From an uncultured Kushneria sp. (GTDB taxonomy: Bacteria > Pseudomonadota > Gammaproteobacteria > Pseudomonadales > Halomonadaceae), in NCBI RefSeq assembly GCF_947497025.1, contig NZ_CANMFC010000001.1, positions 496,001-560,000 on the forward strand: a DNA stretch of 64,000 bases, given 5' to 3'. Positions 38,464 through 47,538 of the stretch are shown one piece after another. How positions within the stretch are numbered: the first letter of the stretch is position 1; every line of letters begins with the position of its first letter. Position numbers and translations under genes: made by a program. The notes beneath the pieces were generated by a model. That model searched no databases. It was not told the origin of the DNA and saw only the letters and a program-made list of their open reading frames with translations.

Positions 38464-39840
38464 TCAGGATAGCGATTGTGCGACCGGCAGTCGCAGAGAA
38501 AAGCAGACCCCGCCGCCGTGATTGTCCGCCGACGCTGTGCCGCCATGAAGCCCGGCGATGGCGCGCACAATGGCAAGCCCCAGCCCGCCGGAATCATCCG
38601 GTGTCTGGCGCGACGCATCGATGCGATAAAACCGCTCGAACACCAGCGGCAGATGTTGCGGTTCGATCCGGGGGCCGTCGTTGCACACGTAGAGTTCGAC
38701 GGCGCCATCATGACCACGCGTGCCGATGGTCACGGTGGTGTTGGTGTAGGCGTAGCGCAGGGCATTGGCGATCAGATTGGCCAGCGCCCGGCGCAGCAGG
38801 TCGACATCGCCATGGACCTGCCCGTGAGCGCAGGGCGCCAGCGTCAGCCCCCGCTCCTCGGCCATGCCTTCAAAGTAGTCACACAGCTGAACGGCCAGCG
38901 CGTTCAAATCGACCGGTTGGTGATCAAGCGCTGTATCGGCCTGCTCGGCGCGGGCCAGAAACAGCATGCTGTCGATCATGCGCGAGAGCCGCTCATACTC
39001 CTCCAGATGCGAGCCCAAAAGCGTCTGATACGCCTCGATGCTTCTATCCCGCTGCATGGCCTGCTGGGTCTGACCCATCAGGTTGCTCAGGGGCGTGCGC
39101 ATCTCATGGGCCAGATCTTCCGAGAAGCGTGAGAGCTGCATGAAGCCTTGCTCGAGTCTTTCCAGCATGACGTTGAGAACACGCCCCAGCACGCGCAGCT
39201 CGCTGACCTCGCCCGTGTGCGGCAGGCGATGATGCAGATGGCGGGTATCGATGGCATTGATGCGCCCGGCCAGTCGCCGAACCGGCGCCAGCCCGCGCAG
39301 CGCGATCCAGTAACCCAGCATCAGCGCCAGCAGGGCGCCGCCCAGCAGGGAAGCCAGCAGCCGGTGGCGATAGTCACCCAGCATGCGGGTGCGCTCATCG
39401 AGCACGCGCCCCGCGACCAGCGTGACCGGCTGGTTCTGAAAGCGCACCGTCACCCAGGCCAGACGCGCCGGTGAGGGGGTCTCCAGCGTCGCCAGTTGCA
39501 CACCGTCGCCTTGCGGCAGCTCGGGCACGGCGCGATGCACGGGGTTGACCTCCAGCAGCGCCCGGCCGCGGTCGTCCAGCAGCCACAGCAGGCTTTCGCG
39601 GTTATCCAGCATGTTGGCGTACAGTCCGGGGCGCTGGCGCAGTACCGCAAGGCTGTCGCTGTCCTCGAGCAGTGCCGTCATCCGCTCGAGTCGACCCTTG
39701 AGCGCCTGATCATCGCGCCAGACGATTTCCCGTTCCAGCGCGTGATAGAGATACACCCCAATGCCGCCCAGCAGCAGCACGGTGGCCAGCGCAAACATCA
39801 GTGCCAGCCGCCAGGCCAGCGAGCGGGGTACAAGCTTCAT
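38464..39840 (-). CDS. HprS/CusS-like sensor histidine kinase
   Basis: A 458-residue membrane kinase with two membrane helices (about 12-32 and 160-185) around a periplasmic sensor region, then HAMP, HisKA (phospho-His in [13 protein letters not shown]) and HATPase with [17 protein letters not shown]. It belongs to the heavy-metal-sensor kinase family. The ATG overlaps the stop of its response regulator gene by 4 bp (ATGA). Proximity to hiuH matches E. coli hprSR (yedVW)-hiuH, whose kinase responds to hydrogen peroxide/oxidants. So an oxidant or copper signal is inferred. Confidence 0.85.
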   Translation of the reverse strand: MKLVPRSLAWRLALMFALATVLLLGGIGVYLYHALEREIVWRDDQALKGRLERMTALLEDSDSLAVLRQRPGLYANMLDNRESLLWLLDDRGRALLEVNPVHRAVPELPQGDGVQLATLETPSPARLAWVTVRFQNQPVTLVAGRVLDERTRMLGDYRHRLLASLLGGALLALMLGYWIALRGLAPVRRLAGRINAIDTRHLHHRLPHTGEVSELRVLGRVLNVMLERLEQGFMQLSRFSEDLAHEMRTPLSNLMGQTQQAMQRDRSIEAYQTLLGSHLEEYERLSRMIDSMLFLARAEQADTALDHQPVDLNALAVQLCDYFEGMAEERGLTLAPCAHGQVHGDVDLLRRALANLIANALRYAYTNTTVTIGTRGHDGAVELYVCNDGPRIEPQHLPLVFERFYRIDASRQTPDDSGGLGLAIVRAIAGLHGGTASADNHGGGVCFSLRLPVAQSLS

Positions 39841-40523
39841 GGTGCTGCGCTTGTCGTGTCAGGCCCGAGACAATAGCCCATGCCGCGTACCGTATGAATC
39901 AAACGGGTGTCGAAGGGCTCATCGATCTTGCTGCGCAGGCGGCGGATGGCGACATCCACCACGTTGGTGTCGCTGTCAAAGTTCATGTTCCAGACCTGGG
40001 AGGCGATATGCGTGCGCGAGAGCACCTCGCCCTCATGGCTGATCAGCAGATGCAGCAGGGCGAACTCTCGATTGGTCAGGTGGATGGCCTGTCCCTGACG
40101 CACCACCCGGCGCTGCAGCACATCCAGCTCGAGGTTGGAGACACGAAAAAGATGGATCTCGCGCGGCGGCCCCCGGCGCAACAGCGTGCGCACTCGCGCC
40201 AGTAGCTCCACAAACGAGAACGGCTTGATCAGATAGTCATCGGCGCCCAGCTCCAGTCCGCGCACCCGATAGGCCACTGCATCGCGCGCGGTGAGAAACA
40301 GCACCGGCGTCTGCCAGCGACTGCGGATGAACTGCAGCAGCTGCCAGCCATCCATGTTGGGGACCATCACATCCAGAATGAACAGATCAAAATGGGCATG
40401 GAGAATGCGCTCACGGGCCAGCAGGCCGTCATGGACCACCTCCACGGTATAGCCCGACTCGCTCAGTCCCTTGTGCAGGTAGTCGGCCGTCTTGATTTCG
40501 TCCTCGACGATCAGAATGCGCAC
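39837..40523 (-). CDS. HprR/CusR-like OmpR-family response regulator
   Basis: A 228-residue regulator: receiver domain with phospho-Asp in [13 protein letters not shown] and a winged-helix output domain ([34 protein letters not shown]) of the heavy-metal response regulator group. The start is GTG 40523, with GAGGAG seven bases upstream; the longer in-frame ATG version adds a Glu/Lys-rich stretch not found in the family. Divergent from hiuH and separated from it by a region holding a CusR/HprR-like box. It likely activates hiuH and its own operon. Confidence 0.87.
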   Translation of the reverse strand: MRILIVEDEIKTADYLHKGLSESGYTVEVVHDGLLARERILHAHFDLFILDVMVPNMDGWQLLQFIRSRWQTPVLFLTARDAVAYRVRGLELGADDYLIKPFSFVELLARVRTLLRRGPPREIHLFRVSNLELDVLQRRVVRQGQAIHLTNREFALLHLLISHEGEVLSRTHIASQVWNMNFDSDTNVVDVAIRRLRSKIDEPFDTRLIHTVRGMGYCLGPDTTSAAP

Positions 40524-40614
40524 GTCTTTCTCCTCAACGTCTTTCTCCCCGCCTTGCTCCCGACGAGAGCGTGCCTCCGGCAAGGGCGTGATCCTGAGCC
40601 ATTTCAGCGCGCGG

Positions 40615-40649
40615 CACCATTACAACATTGTCATGTGGGCGTAATGGTG
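40615..40649. promoter_or_regulatory. CusR/HprR-like operator between regulator and hiuH
   Basis: TTACAA-CA-TTGTCA at 40620-40633 is a near-perfect dyad of the ACAA-N2-TTGT type used by CusR/HprR. It is embedded in a larger perfect 9-bp inverted repeat, CACCATTAC (40615-40623) and GTAATGGTG (40641-40649). It lies about 90 bp upstream of the regulator GTG and 130 bp upstream of hiuH, well placed to control both. The consensus is from memory of the E. coli system. Confidence 0.6.
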
Positions 40650-40767
40650 ACGGCGCCCGCGCCGGGGCAAGCTTGCCCTCGCTGATACGCACTCCTGCCT
40701 CGCGCTCGGGCCAGGGGATCGATGGATTCCATCGGAGCCAGAAAAAGGCTCTGCCACGGAGATGATC

Positions 40768-41193
40768 ATGATGAAATGGATGACCGGTGCCGCGCTGCTG
40801 CTGTGCGCCGTACCCGCGCTGTCACAGGCCGCAGACAATACAAGTGCCGACAGAAATCCGCTGAGCGTGCATGTGCTCAACACGCAGACGGGCATGCCCT
40901 CGTCCGGCGTTGAGGTCATGCTCGAGCAAAGGACCGACAGCGGCTGGAAAACACTGGCCACGCAGACCACCAATACCGATGGCCGCATCCCGGCGCTCTA
41001 TCCGCAGGGCGAGACCATGGCTGCCGGCGTGTACCGCGTGGTGTTTGAAACCGGCGACTGGTATGACCAGCAGGGCACCGAGACCTTCTTCCCCGAGATC
41101 CCGGTGCCGTTTCGGGTCGAGCCGGGTGTGGCGCACTACCACATTCCGCTGTTGTTGAGCCCGTATGCCTACTCCACCTATCGCGGCAGCTGA
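40768..41193 (+). CDS. hiuH: Periplasmic 5-hydroxyisourate hydrolase (transthyretin-like)
   Basis: A 141-residue precursor with a signal peptide (MMKWMTGAALLLCAVPALSQ, cleavage after AA) and a HIUase/transthyretin domain. Catalytic residues are visible in LSVHVLNTQTG (His), DGRIPAL (Arg) and HYHIPLLLSPYAYSTYRGS (His plus the C-terminal YRGS). It hydrolyses 5-hydroxyisourate from urate oxidation, here in the periplasm as in E. coli. The ATGs at 40762, 40768 and 40771 are all in frame; GGAG at 40758-40761 favours the later two. Confidence 0.9.
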   Translation: MMKWMTGAALLLCAVPALSQAADNTSADRNPLSVHVLNTQTGMPSSGVEVMLEQRTDSGWKTLATQTTNTDGRIPALYPQGETMAAGVYRVVFETGDWYDQQGTETFFPEIPVPFRVEPGVAHYHIPLLLSPYAYSTYRGS

Positions 41194-41211
41194 TCCGGGG
41201 CGTTCGCTCGT

Positions 41212-41250
41212 GCTGCACCGGTCATGCAGTAGTGTCATGACCGGTGCAGC
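41212..41250. repeat. Perfect 15-bp inverted repeat
   Basis: GCTGCACCGGTCATG (41212-41226) and CATGACCGGTGCAGC (41236-41250) with a 9-nt loop. It overlaps the 3' end of the convergent HAD pseudogene, 19 bp after the hiuH stop. No T-tract, so possibly a factor-dependent terminator or RNA-stabilising hairpin for convergent transcripts. Confidence 0.65.
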
Positions 41251-41840
41251 GCCGCCATCAACGCATGACAGTCGGCCAGGTGATGGTCGGTGGCTTCGGG
41301 GCAGGCGTTCTCTGGTGCATTGACCAGCACGGTGCGGGTGCCCGCCGCGCGCCCGCACTGCATATCCAGCGGGCTGTCACCCACCATCACCACGCTTGAG
41401 GGCGCCACGCCCCAGTGGCTGATAAAGTGTTCCAGCCCACCCGGGTGTGGTTTGGGGGACGCATCCTCCCGGCCCAGCACATCAGCACGATCAAATCACT
41501 GCGCAAGCCCGATGACCTCCAGCGTAATATGCGCCAGCTCGCGGGCATTGCGGGTCAGGATGCCCAGCCGAACATCCCGTTCGCAGAGTTCCCGTATCAG
41601 GGCCACCGCACCTTCCGCCGGGGTCGAGCGTGCGGCCAGTTCGCGTTCGTGTTCCATCAGCCAGGCGTGGCTGGCCCGGCGCTGCGCCTCGGGCAGTGAC
41701 TCGAGATGCTCGAGGATGTCGCTGTCATCCGGTACCTCAAGCTCGCGACGAATGAACTGAAAGTCATGAATGCCCACGGTCAGCGTGCCATCCATGTCGA
41801 ATACCCAGTGCCGGCAGTCGTTGAGAGAAGCAATCGTCAT
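41235..41840 (-). pseudogene. HAD-IA hydrolase interrupted by an in-frame TGA
   Basis: A single reading frame of about 201 codons with one internal TGA at 41496-41498. Upstream part: motif I FDMDGTLTVGIHDF and motif II ILTRNARE. Downstream part, same frame: FDRADVLGREDASPKPHPGG (motif III Lys) and VVMVGDSPLDMQCGRAAG (motif IV). Everything needed for a phosphoglycolate-phosphatase-like enzyme is there apart from the one stop after GLAQ, where relatives usually have an aromatic or other residue before FD. A TGG to TGA change is the simplest explanation. A recent pseudogene or a sequencing error is likely. Confidence 0.82.
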
Positions 41841-42161
41841 GAAACACCGATAGTCAGGGGGAGATTGTTATGGTGGCACGCCGGGGCGAGGTTGGCAGGG
41901 CCGTCTTGCAGATTTCTTGCGTCAAAGAGATGATCGAACGCCGGATTAAACCCGAGGCAAGCGTGGCGACGGAAAGGATGGCCGTGATGGGGCCGATGGA
42001 CAGGATGGATAAGATGAGGCCACCTGACCGGATGAGGGTCATGTCAGAACCGATATTCCATGCAGGTGGCTGATAATAAAGGCTCTGTCGTAAATTCTGG
42101 TATCGTTGGATGCCGTCAGCGCCACCTGACACCTTCTTCGGGCCGAGGCACAAGGAGCCCC
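41841..42161. other. Gap of 321 bp without a clear gene
   Basis: A minus-strand frame from about 42042 reads MTLIRSGGLILSILSIGPIT, one or two hydrophobic helices and a basic tail, and could be a tiny membrane protein or a remnant. The plus strand has a Met/Arg-rich frame of low credibility. AAGGAG at the right end is the ribosome-binding site of the GNAT gene. Confidence 0.35.
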
Positions 42162-42659
42162 ATGACCTCTGATCGTCCCAACATCAGCCTCCAGACCTAC
42201 GAGGAAAGGCACGCGCCAGCGCTACGCGCGTTTTCACTGCCGCGTGAGCAGGAGCGCTATACCGACCTGCCGGCCACGCTTCTGGACAACATGGCAGAGC
42301 ATCATCAGGACCACTTCATGGTGATTCTGAAAGAGGAACAGCCGGTCGGTTTTTTTGCCCTCAAGCACGACCCCACCCACCTGAGCCCGTACAGGAAACA
42401 TGAGGCGATCGTATTGTCGGCGCTCTCCGTTAATGCTTCCGAGCAGGGCAAGGGGTATGCCAGCCAAGGGCTGATCCTGTTGAAACGCTACGTCGAAAGG
42501 GAGTGGCCGGAGATCAAAAGCATTGTGCTCGGGGTCAATGTCAAAAATAGAGCGGCCCAGGCCCTGTACGAGAAAACAGGATTTGAAGATACGGGCAGAA
42601 CCATCATGGGAGAGATGGGGCAGCAGAAGGTGTTTGAATTGTGGTGCGGGGAGGAGTGA
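42162..42659 (+). CDS. GNAT-family N-acetyltransferase
   Basis: A 165-residue acetyltransferase: VLSALSVNASEQGKGYASQG is the acetyl-CoA-binding motif A, and NVKNRAAQALYEKTGFEDTG the motif B/Tyr region. The ATG at 42162 follows AAGGAG; upstream in-frame ATG at 42060 lacks a ribosome-binding site. The broad family acylates small molecules or protein N-termini; RimI/YkkB-like subgroup. Substrate unknown. Confidence 0.82.
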   Translation: MTSDRPNISLQTYEERHAPALRAFSLPREQERYTDLPATLLDNMAEHHQDHFMVILKEEQPVGFFALKHDPTHLSPYRKHEAIVLSALSVNASEQGKGYASQGLILLKRYVEREWPEIKSIVLGVNVKNRAAQALYEKTGFEDTGRTIMGEMGQQKVFELWCGEE

Positions 42660-42752
42660 GTTAGAGATCGAGGCTGGTTTCATTGTCTGGCCATGATCGC
42701 CGTCGATCGCTTTGCTCTGGCAGGCGAAAGCTTTTTGGACGTGGGTACCACA

Positions 42753-42784
42753 AAAACAGCCCCGCACATGGCGGGGCTGTTTTG
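42753..42784 (+). terminator. Bidirectional Rho-independent terminator
   Basis: Stem AAAACAGCCCCGC / GCGGGGCTGTTTT with loop ACATG, lying between the convergent GNAT and tctA genes; the A- and T-rich ends serve both directions. Confidence 0.9.
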
Positions 42785-42798
42785 TAGGGTGACTCACC

Positions 42799-44760
42799 TC
42801 AGGGGCCGGAAAAAACAAGAGCATCCAGCAGGCCTGAAGGATAGTGAAGCGACAGAAGCGATTGCATGCCGAGCAAAAAGGCCACAATTCCCAGCGTAAT
42901 CAATACAATGGTCAGCCAGCGCGCCTTTGCCACAAATGTCAGGAAAAGGAGACTGCCCAGGGCGGCAGTGCTGACAAAGCCCAGCACCGATGCCACCACA
43001 ATGACCATCAAAAGACCGGCCAACCAGCACAGTTCCTGAAGTGCCGGCTGTTCGACACGGATGGCGCCTTCCGTTCGAATCTGGAGGGCGACGGCCAGCG
43101 CGCCACCGCCCAGAAAGACAATGGAAAGCATCGGGAAGACATGCGCGATGAAGGAAATATCGCGGACGTCATACCAGGACAGGGCCGCGATCAGCAGCAT
43201 GCCTACCACCAGTATCACATCCACTACGCCCCATGTGGCCTGCGTCCTTTCAACGACGGAGGTCGTCTCTACCTTTTCAGACGCCGTGTCTCGGCGACGC
43301 GCCAGCAGTTTTTTGCCCAGCGGGTACAGCAGCGCCAGCGCGGTGATCAACAGGATAATCAGAACGCCCGGGCGCATGAACCCTGCCAGACCATTGAACT
43401 GAATGCTCTGATAGAAATACGTTTCAGCGCCGGGAGCCAGTACAAAACCGATCAAAAAGGCCGGCCTGGACCAGCCTGCCTGTTTGAACAGCAGACCAAT
43501 GGCGCCTATGGCGATCAGGGAATACCAGTCTCCCAGCGAGCGCGTGGCCTGATAGGCGGCAAACAGCACCAGCATCGTGATGACAGGCGCGATCAGGGCA
43601 AAGGGGACGCGTGTCAGCTGTGCCACGGGTCTGGCCAGGATCAGACAAAAGGCGGCCCCCAGGATGTTGGCCAGCGCCAGCGACCAGATAATGTTGTAGG
43701 TCAGATCCAGGTGCGTGGTAATCATGCTGACACCGGGCTCAAGCCCCAGCAACAAAAGGCCACCGAGGAAAATGGCGGCTGTGCCCGAGCCGGGGACGCC
43801 AAACAGTAGCGTCGGCACCATGGCACCGCAGGCACAGGCGTTATTGGCCGATTCAGGCGCGATGACGCCGCGAATATCGCCCTGCCCGAAATGTTTTTCA
43901 CCCTTGACCGTTCGGCTGGCGTAGCCATAGGTCAGCCAGTCGACTACCGAGCCGGCAAGGCCGGGGATGGTGCCGATGATACTGCCGATCCCGGCGCAGC
44001 GAGCGACCAGGCCACGATTTTGCCAGACATCCTGAACGCCACGTTTCCAGCCCTTGCCCAGTCCGGCCTGTTCCCGTGCGATGCTGCTTTTCTGAATCAT
44101 CAGTTCGATGATTTCCGGGATGGCGAAAATGCCCAGACCCAGCACCACCAGCGGAATACCGTCAAACAGGTATTCGACGCCCAGGTTGAGACGAAACTCG
44201 CCCGTGGCCGGTGCGGTGCCCATGGCGCCGACCAGAAGCCCCAGCCCACAGGCGGCAATGCCCTTGAAGAGCTGGCCACCTGAGAGCACAGCGACCATGG
44301 CTAGGCCCAGCATGGTCAGCACAAACAGCTCGGAGGAGGAAAAGCCCAGAACCAGTGGCCGGGCCATTAAAATGAACACGGTCAAAATCAGGGCCCCGAT
44401 GACCCCGCCACACAGGGAGGAAAGAAATGCGCTGGAGAGGGCCCGTGCGGCCTGCCCCTGTTTGGCCAGCGGGAAACCGTCCATGACGGTGGCCTGAGAG
44501 GAGCTCGAGCCGGGGATGCCCATCAGGACCGAAGCGAAGGTATCCCCGGTGGGGATGACGGCCACCATGCCCATCAGCATGCCCAGTGCCAGTCCCGGCT
44601 CCATGCCATAGAGAAAGGGCAGTAACAGGGCCATGCCGGCAATCCCGCCCAGGCCCGGAATAATACCTACCAGCAGTCCTACCGAGACGCCGAGGCACAT
44701 ATACAGGATGTGGGAGACCGTCAGGATCTGGCCAACCCCGGAGAGCATGGATTCAAGCAT
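42799..44760 (-). CDS. TctA-TctB fusion, tripartite tricarboxylate transporter permease
   Basis: A 653-residue membrane protein. Residues about 1-500 are TctA: GLLVGIIPGLGGIAGMALLL and FGVPGSGTAAIFLGGLLLLG are the paired conserved GxPG regions. Residues about 505-653 (WGVVDVILVVGMLLIAALSW onward, four helices) match the small TctB subunit, normally a separate gene. So both membrane subunits are in one chain. It is downstream of tctC in one operon, 54 bp apart. Likely imports a di/tricarboxylate, perhaps the substrate handled by the neighbouring PrpF-type isomerase. Confidence 0.88.
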   Translation of the reverse strand: MLESMLSGVGQILTVSHILYMCLGVSVGLLVGIIPGLGGIAGMALLLPFLYGMEPGLALGMLMGMVAVIPTGDTFASVLMGIPGSSSSQATVMDGFPLAKQGQAARALSSAFLSSLCGGVIGALILTVFILMARPLVLGFSSSELFVLTMLGLAMVAVLSGGQLFKGIAACGLGLLVGAMGTAPATGEFRLNLGVEYLFDGIPLVVLGLGIFAIPEIIELMIQKSSIAREQAGLGKGWKRGVQDVWQNRGLVARCAGIGSIIGTIPGLAGSVVDWLTYGYASRTVKGEKHFGQGDIRGVIAPESANNACACGAMVPTLLFGVPGSGTAAIFLGGLLLLGLEPGVSMITTHLDLTYNIIWSLALANILGAAFCLILARPVAQLTRVPFALIAPVITMLVLFAAYQATRSLGDWYSLIAIGAIGLLFKQAGWSRPAFLIGFVLAPGAETYFYQSIQFNGLAGFMRPGVLIILLITALALLYPLGKKLLARRRDTASEKVETTSVVERTQATWGVVDVILVVGMLLIAALSWYDVRDISFIAHVFPMLSIVFLGGGALAVALQIRTEGAIRVEQPALQELCWLAGLLMVIVVASVLGFVSTAALGSLLFLTFVAKARWLTIVLITLGIVAFLLGMQSLLSLHYPSGLLDALVFSGP

Positions 44761-44814
44761 GATGACTGTCCTCGATTGCCCGATGCGGTGTCATTGTTCT
44801 GGAGAGGTTCAGGC

Positions 44815-45933
44815 TCATTGCGTCACCACACGGATGCCGTGCTTCTGCTTGAGCCAGTCGACGATCCACTGGCGGCGTGTCTGACTCATCTGCATGGCCG
44901 CTTCAAGCTGACGAGCGGCGACATCGCCGGTGACCGGGTCATAGGGCCCGATGCGCTGACGTGCGGCTTCCAGAAACTCGGGATTTTCGGCCAGTTTTTT
45001 GGCCGCATCGCGATAGGTCGCCAGCAGCGAGGCATCGATATCCTTCGGAACCAGCAGCAGCTTCTGGAGGGCATAGCCTGACGCGAAAAACTTGTGATAC
45101 ACCTGATAGGCCATGTCGTCACGGCGGGTGCCCGGCTGGGCGAGATAGAGCTCGCTGAAGGTCGGCAGGTCAGGAAAGGCAGGGTCACGCACGATGACGT
45201 TGTCATCGTTCATGACGCCCAGTGAAAACAGGGGAACGGCCTGCCCCGATTTGACCAGTGGGGTCACGCTGCTGAAATAGGCTGAAGTTGTCTGAAAATC
45301 GATGCCGGCTTCGCCGCGCTCAAAGGCCAGCCGGCCCTCCCCACGGCTGCGCATGCCGAAAACCGGGTCCACCTGCAGGCCCAGCATGTCGAAGGCCAGC
45401 AGGATCGGCAATTCCAGTCCGGTCGGGGTCTGGGCGCCGAACTTGGACTCATGCTGGCGCAGATGTTCAAGCACCTCTTTGAGATCACCTCCCATGCTGG
45501 ACTGCGCATACACCACCCCACCGGTAGGCGCAGCAATAATGGGCGTCCAGCGGCTGTAATCGAAACGGACCCTGGGGTCTTTCAGCATGGCCGGGTACTG
45601 GGTCGAGGCTGAGGTGACGATCATCTCGGCACCATTGCTGCGGGCGCGGCTATAGAAAAGATTCGCGCCGGTAATCGAGCCACCCCCCGGGACATTGTTG
45701 ATGACAATGGCTGGACGGTTCTCAAGAGACTCGCCCACCCAGTGAGACATGAAGCGTGCCCATACATCGGTACCGCCGCCTACCCCGAAAGGCACCGTCC
45801 AGGTCAGTGTGTCAGGCACTGGCGTCGTGACACTGTCTGCAGCCTGCGAAGACTGAAATGTCATTGCAGTTACCAGGGCCAGCATCAGCACTCGTATGTA
45901 TGGCGGCCGGTGCCGTTTTTTGCGATCAGACAT
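44815..45933 (-). CDS. TctC/Bug-family periplasmic solute receptor
   Basis: A 372-residue extracytoplasmic binding protein with a signal peptide (VLMLALVTAMTFQSSQAADS). TWTVPFGVGGGTDVWARFM and AIVINNVPGGGSITGANLFY are the ligand-carboxylate contact loops of the Bug family. AGGTGAGCG precedes the ATG. It is the first gene of the transporter operon, and its 356-bp upstream region (45934-46289) carries an inverted repeat likely bound by the nearby LysR protein. The ligand is probably a carboxylate. Confidence 0.88.
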   Translation of the reverse strand: MSDRKKRHRPPYIRVLMLALVTAMTFQSSQAADSVTTPVPDTLTWTVPFGVGGGTDVWARFMSHWVGESLENRPAIVINNVPGGGSITGANLFYSRARSNGAEMIVTSASTQYPAMLKDPRVRFDYSRWTPIIAAPTGGVVYAQSSMGGDLKEVLEHLRQHESKFGAQTPTGLELPILLAFDMLGLQVDPVFGMRSRGEGRLAFERGEAGIDFQTTSAYFSSVTPLVKSGQAVPLFSLGVMNDDNVIVRDPAFPDLPTFSELYLAQPGTRRDDMAYQVYHKFFASGYALQKLLLVPKDIDASLLATYRDAAKKLAENPEFLEAARQRIGPYDPVTGDVAARQLEAAMQMSQTRRQWIVDWLKQKHGIRVVTQ

Positions 45934-46026
45934 CGCTCACCTCATGCACTGTTTTAATGAGTTCTGCGCTGACGCATGCCCGGCGCAGTGGTTAGGCGAC
46001 AAGCTTGCATAGTTGCCATCAATCGT

Positions 46027-46045
46027 GCCAATGCATTCAATTGGC
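46027..46045. promoter_or_regulatory. Candidate LysR operator upstream of tctC
   Basis: GCCAAT-N7-ATTGGC, a perfect 6-bp inverted repeat of LysR-type geometry, about 95 bp upstream of the tctC start. Its core CCAATGCA recurs in the prpF/lysR intergenic region at 47424-47431. No other feature is seen in this 356-bp gap apart from the prpF terminator. Confidence 0.45.
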
Positions 46046-46240
46046 GCGTTTGATGTCTTTATTGCATTAATAGGTGGCAGGTTTTCATCGGCCCCGTCAG
46101 GGCAGGGCCTGGCGCGAAGGGGGTGGAATTCGGGATTCCCAATTTTCAGGCCGGCTATATACCAATGTTTAAGAGGCCATCGGGGATATTTGCCCTGATC
46201 AGAGCGGGGCGGGGCCTGAAAACCTTGAGGGCCGACATGA

Positions 46241-46264
46241 AAAAGCGCCCTTGAAAGGGCGCTT
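46241..46264 (-). terminator. Rho-independent terminator of prpF-like gene
   Basis: Read on the minus strand: AAGCGCCCTT, loop TC, AAGGGCGCTT, then TT and C. The stem is perfect over 10 bp and starts about 25 bp after the stop codon. Confidence 0.85.
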
Positions 46265-46289
46265 GAAGGCGACACGACTAGAGATGTCG

Positions 46290-47354
46290 TTAATCGTTGG
46301 CGTCAGGAACAAACACATCGCCACTAAACAGGCGTCTGGCCGTACGAAGCAGCGAACAGATCGGCGCCTGCCCGGAGGCATCAGGTGTCATGGCCACGCT
46401 CAGTCGACCGCTGGGGTGGGCAATATCCATCTCTCCCTTGAGCGTCTCTGGATCAATCAGATCACGAATCAGACTGTCGCCATTGCTGCAGGCGATGGCC
46501 AGCCCCACGGCACCGGTAATGGCGAGTGCCTTGTGGCAGCGATGTGGCATGAAATAACGCACGGTCAGCGGGGCATGAGGATCGCCGTTGCTGATCAGGA
46601 CCGGTTTGGGAATTACCTTGTCGCTGACATCCCCGAATCCCATTGCCAGCCCGGCCTGGCGTCGAATGCGCTCCAGCCGTGTCATGAAGGCCTTGTCATC
46701 ATCGAACTCGCCCGGGGCTTCATCGCCTCGCTTGCCCAGTGACGAGGCATGGATCAGGACCATGGGCATGGCCGCATCCACGCAGCTCACTTCAACACCG
46801 TCAAACGTATCCCGGCTCTGACCGGTCGGATACAGCTTGCCGGTACGCGCACCGACGGCATTCAGAAACGTCAGATGAATGGGGGCAGCCGTGCCCGGTA
46901 CGCCATCAATGGCGGCGTCGCCATCGTAGCGAACCTGACCGTTGGGGGTCTGAACGGTCGCGTCTATCAGCGTATTGGTGTTGACGTTACGAATACGGAT
47001 ACAGGTGGTATCGCCTGAGGGCGTTACCAGCCCCTTCTCGATGGCAAACGGCCCCACGGCGCTGAGCATGTTGCCGCAGTTGGGGGAAACATCCACGCAG
47101 CGCTGTTCGACCATGACCTGCACAAACAGATAGTCAACATCGACGCCCTCTGTCGATGACGGCCCGACAATGGCGACCTTGCTGGTTTGAGGGTACCCGC
47201 CACCAATGCCATCTATTTCAAGCTCATTGCCAGAGCCCATCAACTGCAACAGCAGCTCATTGCGAGCGTCTTCATTGTCAGGAAGGTCGCCGGCAAGAAA
47301 AAAGGGGCCCTTCGAGGTCCCGCCACGCATCAAAACACAGGGAATGGCATGCAT
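46290..47354 (-). CDS. PrpF-family isomerase, 4-oxalomesaconate tautomerase-like
   Basis: A 354-residue protein of the diaminopimelate-epimerase-like PrpF fold: CVLMRGGTSKGPFFLAGDLP at the N-terminus and VDVSPNCGNMLSAVGPFAIE with the active-site Cys. Family members isomerise unsaturated tricarboxylates: aconitate (PrpF) or 4-oxalomesaconate in gallate/protocatechuate degradation (GalD). The adjacent tricarboxylate transporter and LysR regulator support a carboxylate-use cluster. Which isomer is used cannot be told from sequence. Confidence 0.83.
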   Translation of the reverse strand: MHAIPCVLMRGGTSKGPFFLAGDLPDNEDARNELLLQLMGSGNELEIDGIGGGYPQTSKVAIVGPSSTEGVDVDYLFVQVMVEQRCVDVSPNCGNMLSAVGPFAIEKGLVTPSGDTTCIRIRNVNTNTLIDATVQTPNGQVRYDGDAAIDGVPGTAAPIHLTFLNAVGARTGKLYPTGQSRDTFDGVEVSCVDAAMPMVLIHASSLGKRGDEAPGEFDDDKAFMTRLERIRRQAGLAMGFGDVSDKVIPKPVLISNGDPHAPLTVRYFMPHRCHKALAITGAVGLAIACSNGDSLIRDLIDPETLKGEMDIAHPSGRLSVAMTPDASGQAPICSLLRTARRLFSGDVFVPDAND

Positions 47355-47416
47355 CGGTAGATTCCTGGCAGCAAGCGTTCAGCTTCGGATGGAGGTGAAA
47401 ATCGCATGCTTGTTTT

Positions 47417-47431
47417 CATTGTTCCAATGCA
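47417..47431. promoter_or_regulatory. Candidate LysR site between prpF-like and lysR genes
   Basis: CATTG-TTC-CAATG inverted repeat (47417-47429) extending into CCAATGCA (47424-47431), the octamer shared with the tctC promoter site. It sits in the 184-bp divergent gap and could control both genes. Confidence 0.42.
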
Positions 47432-47538
47432 ACTGTTTGCTTTATTGATGCGTGGAGAGAATTAAAACGATAAGGTCGCCATGGGATGAGGGATAAGCTC
47501 ATCCTCCAACCCTGAGCTTTTTTGGAGAGGACAGAGGA

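Noticed and set aside
41496-41498. Selenocysteine (UGA recoding) in the HAD hydrolase
   Set aside because: The position is not a catalytic residue, no SECIS-like hairpin follows directly, and HAD enzymes of this type do not use selenocysteine; a nonsense change is simpler.
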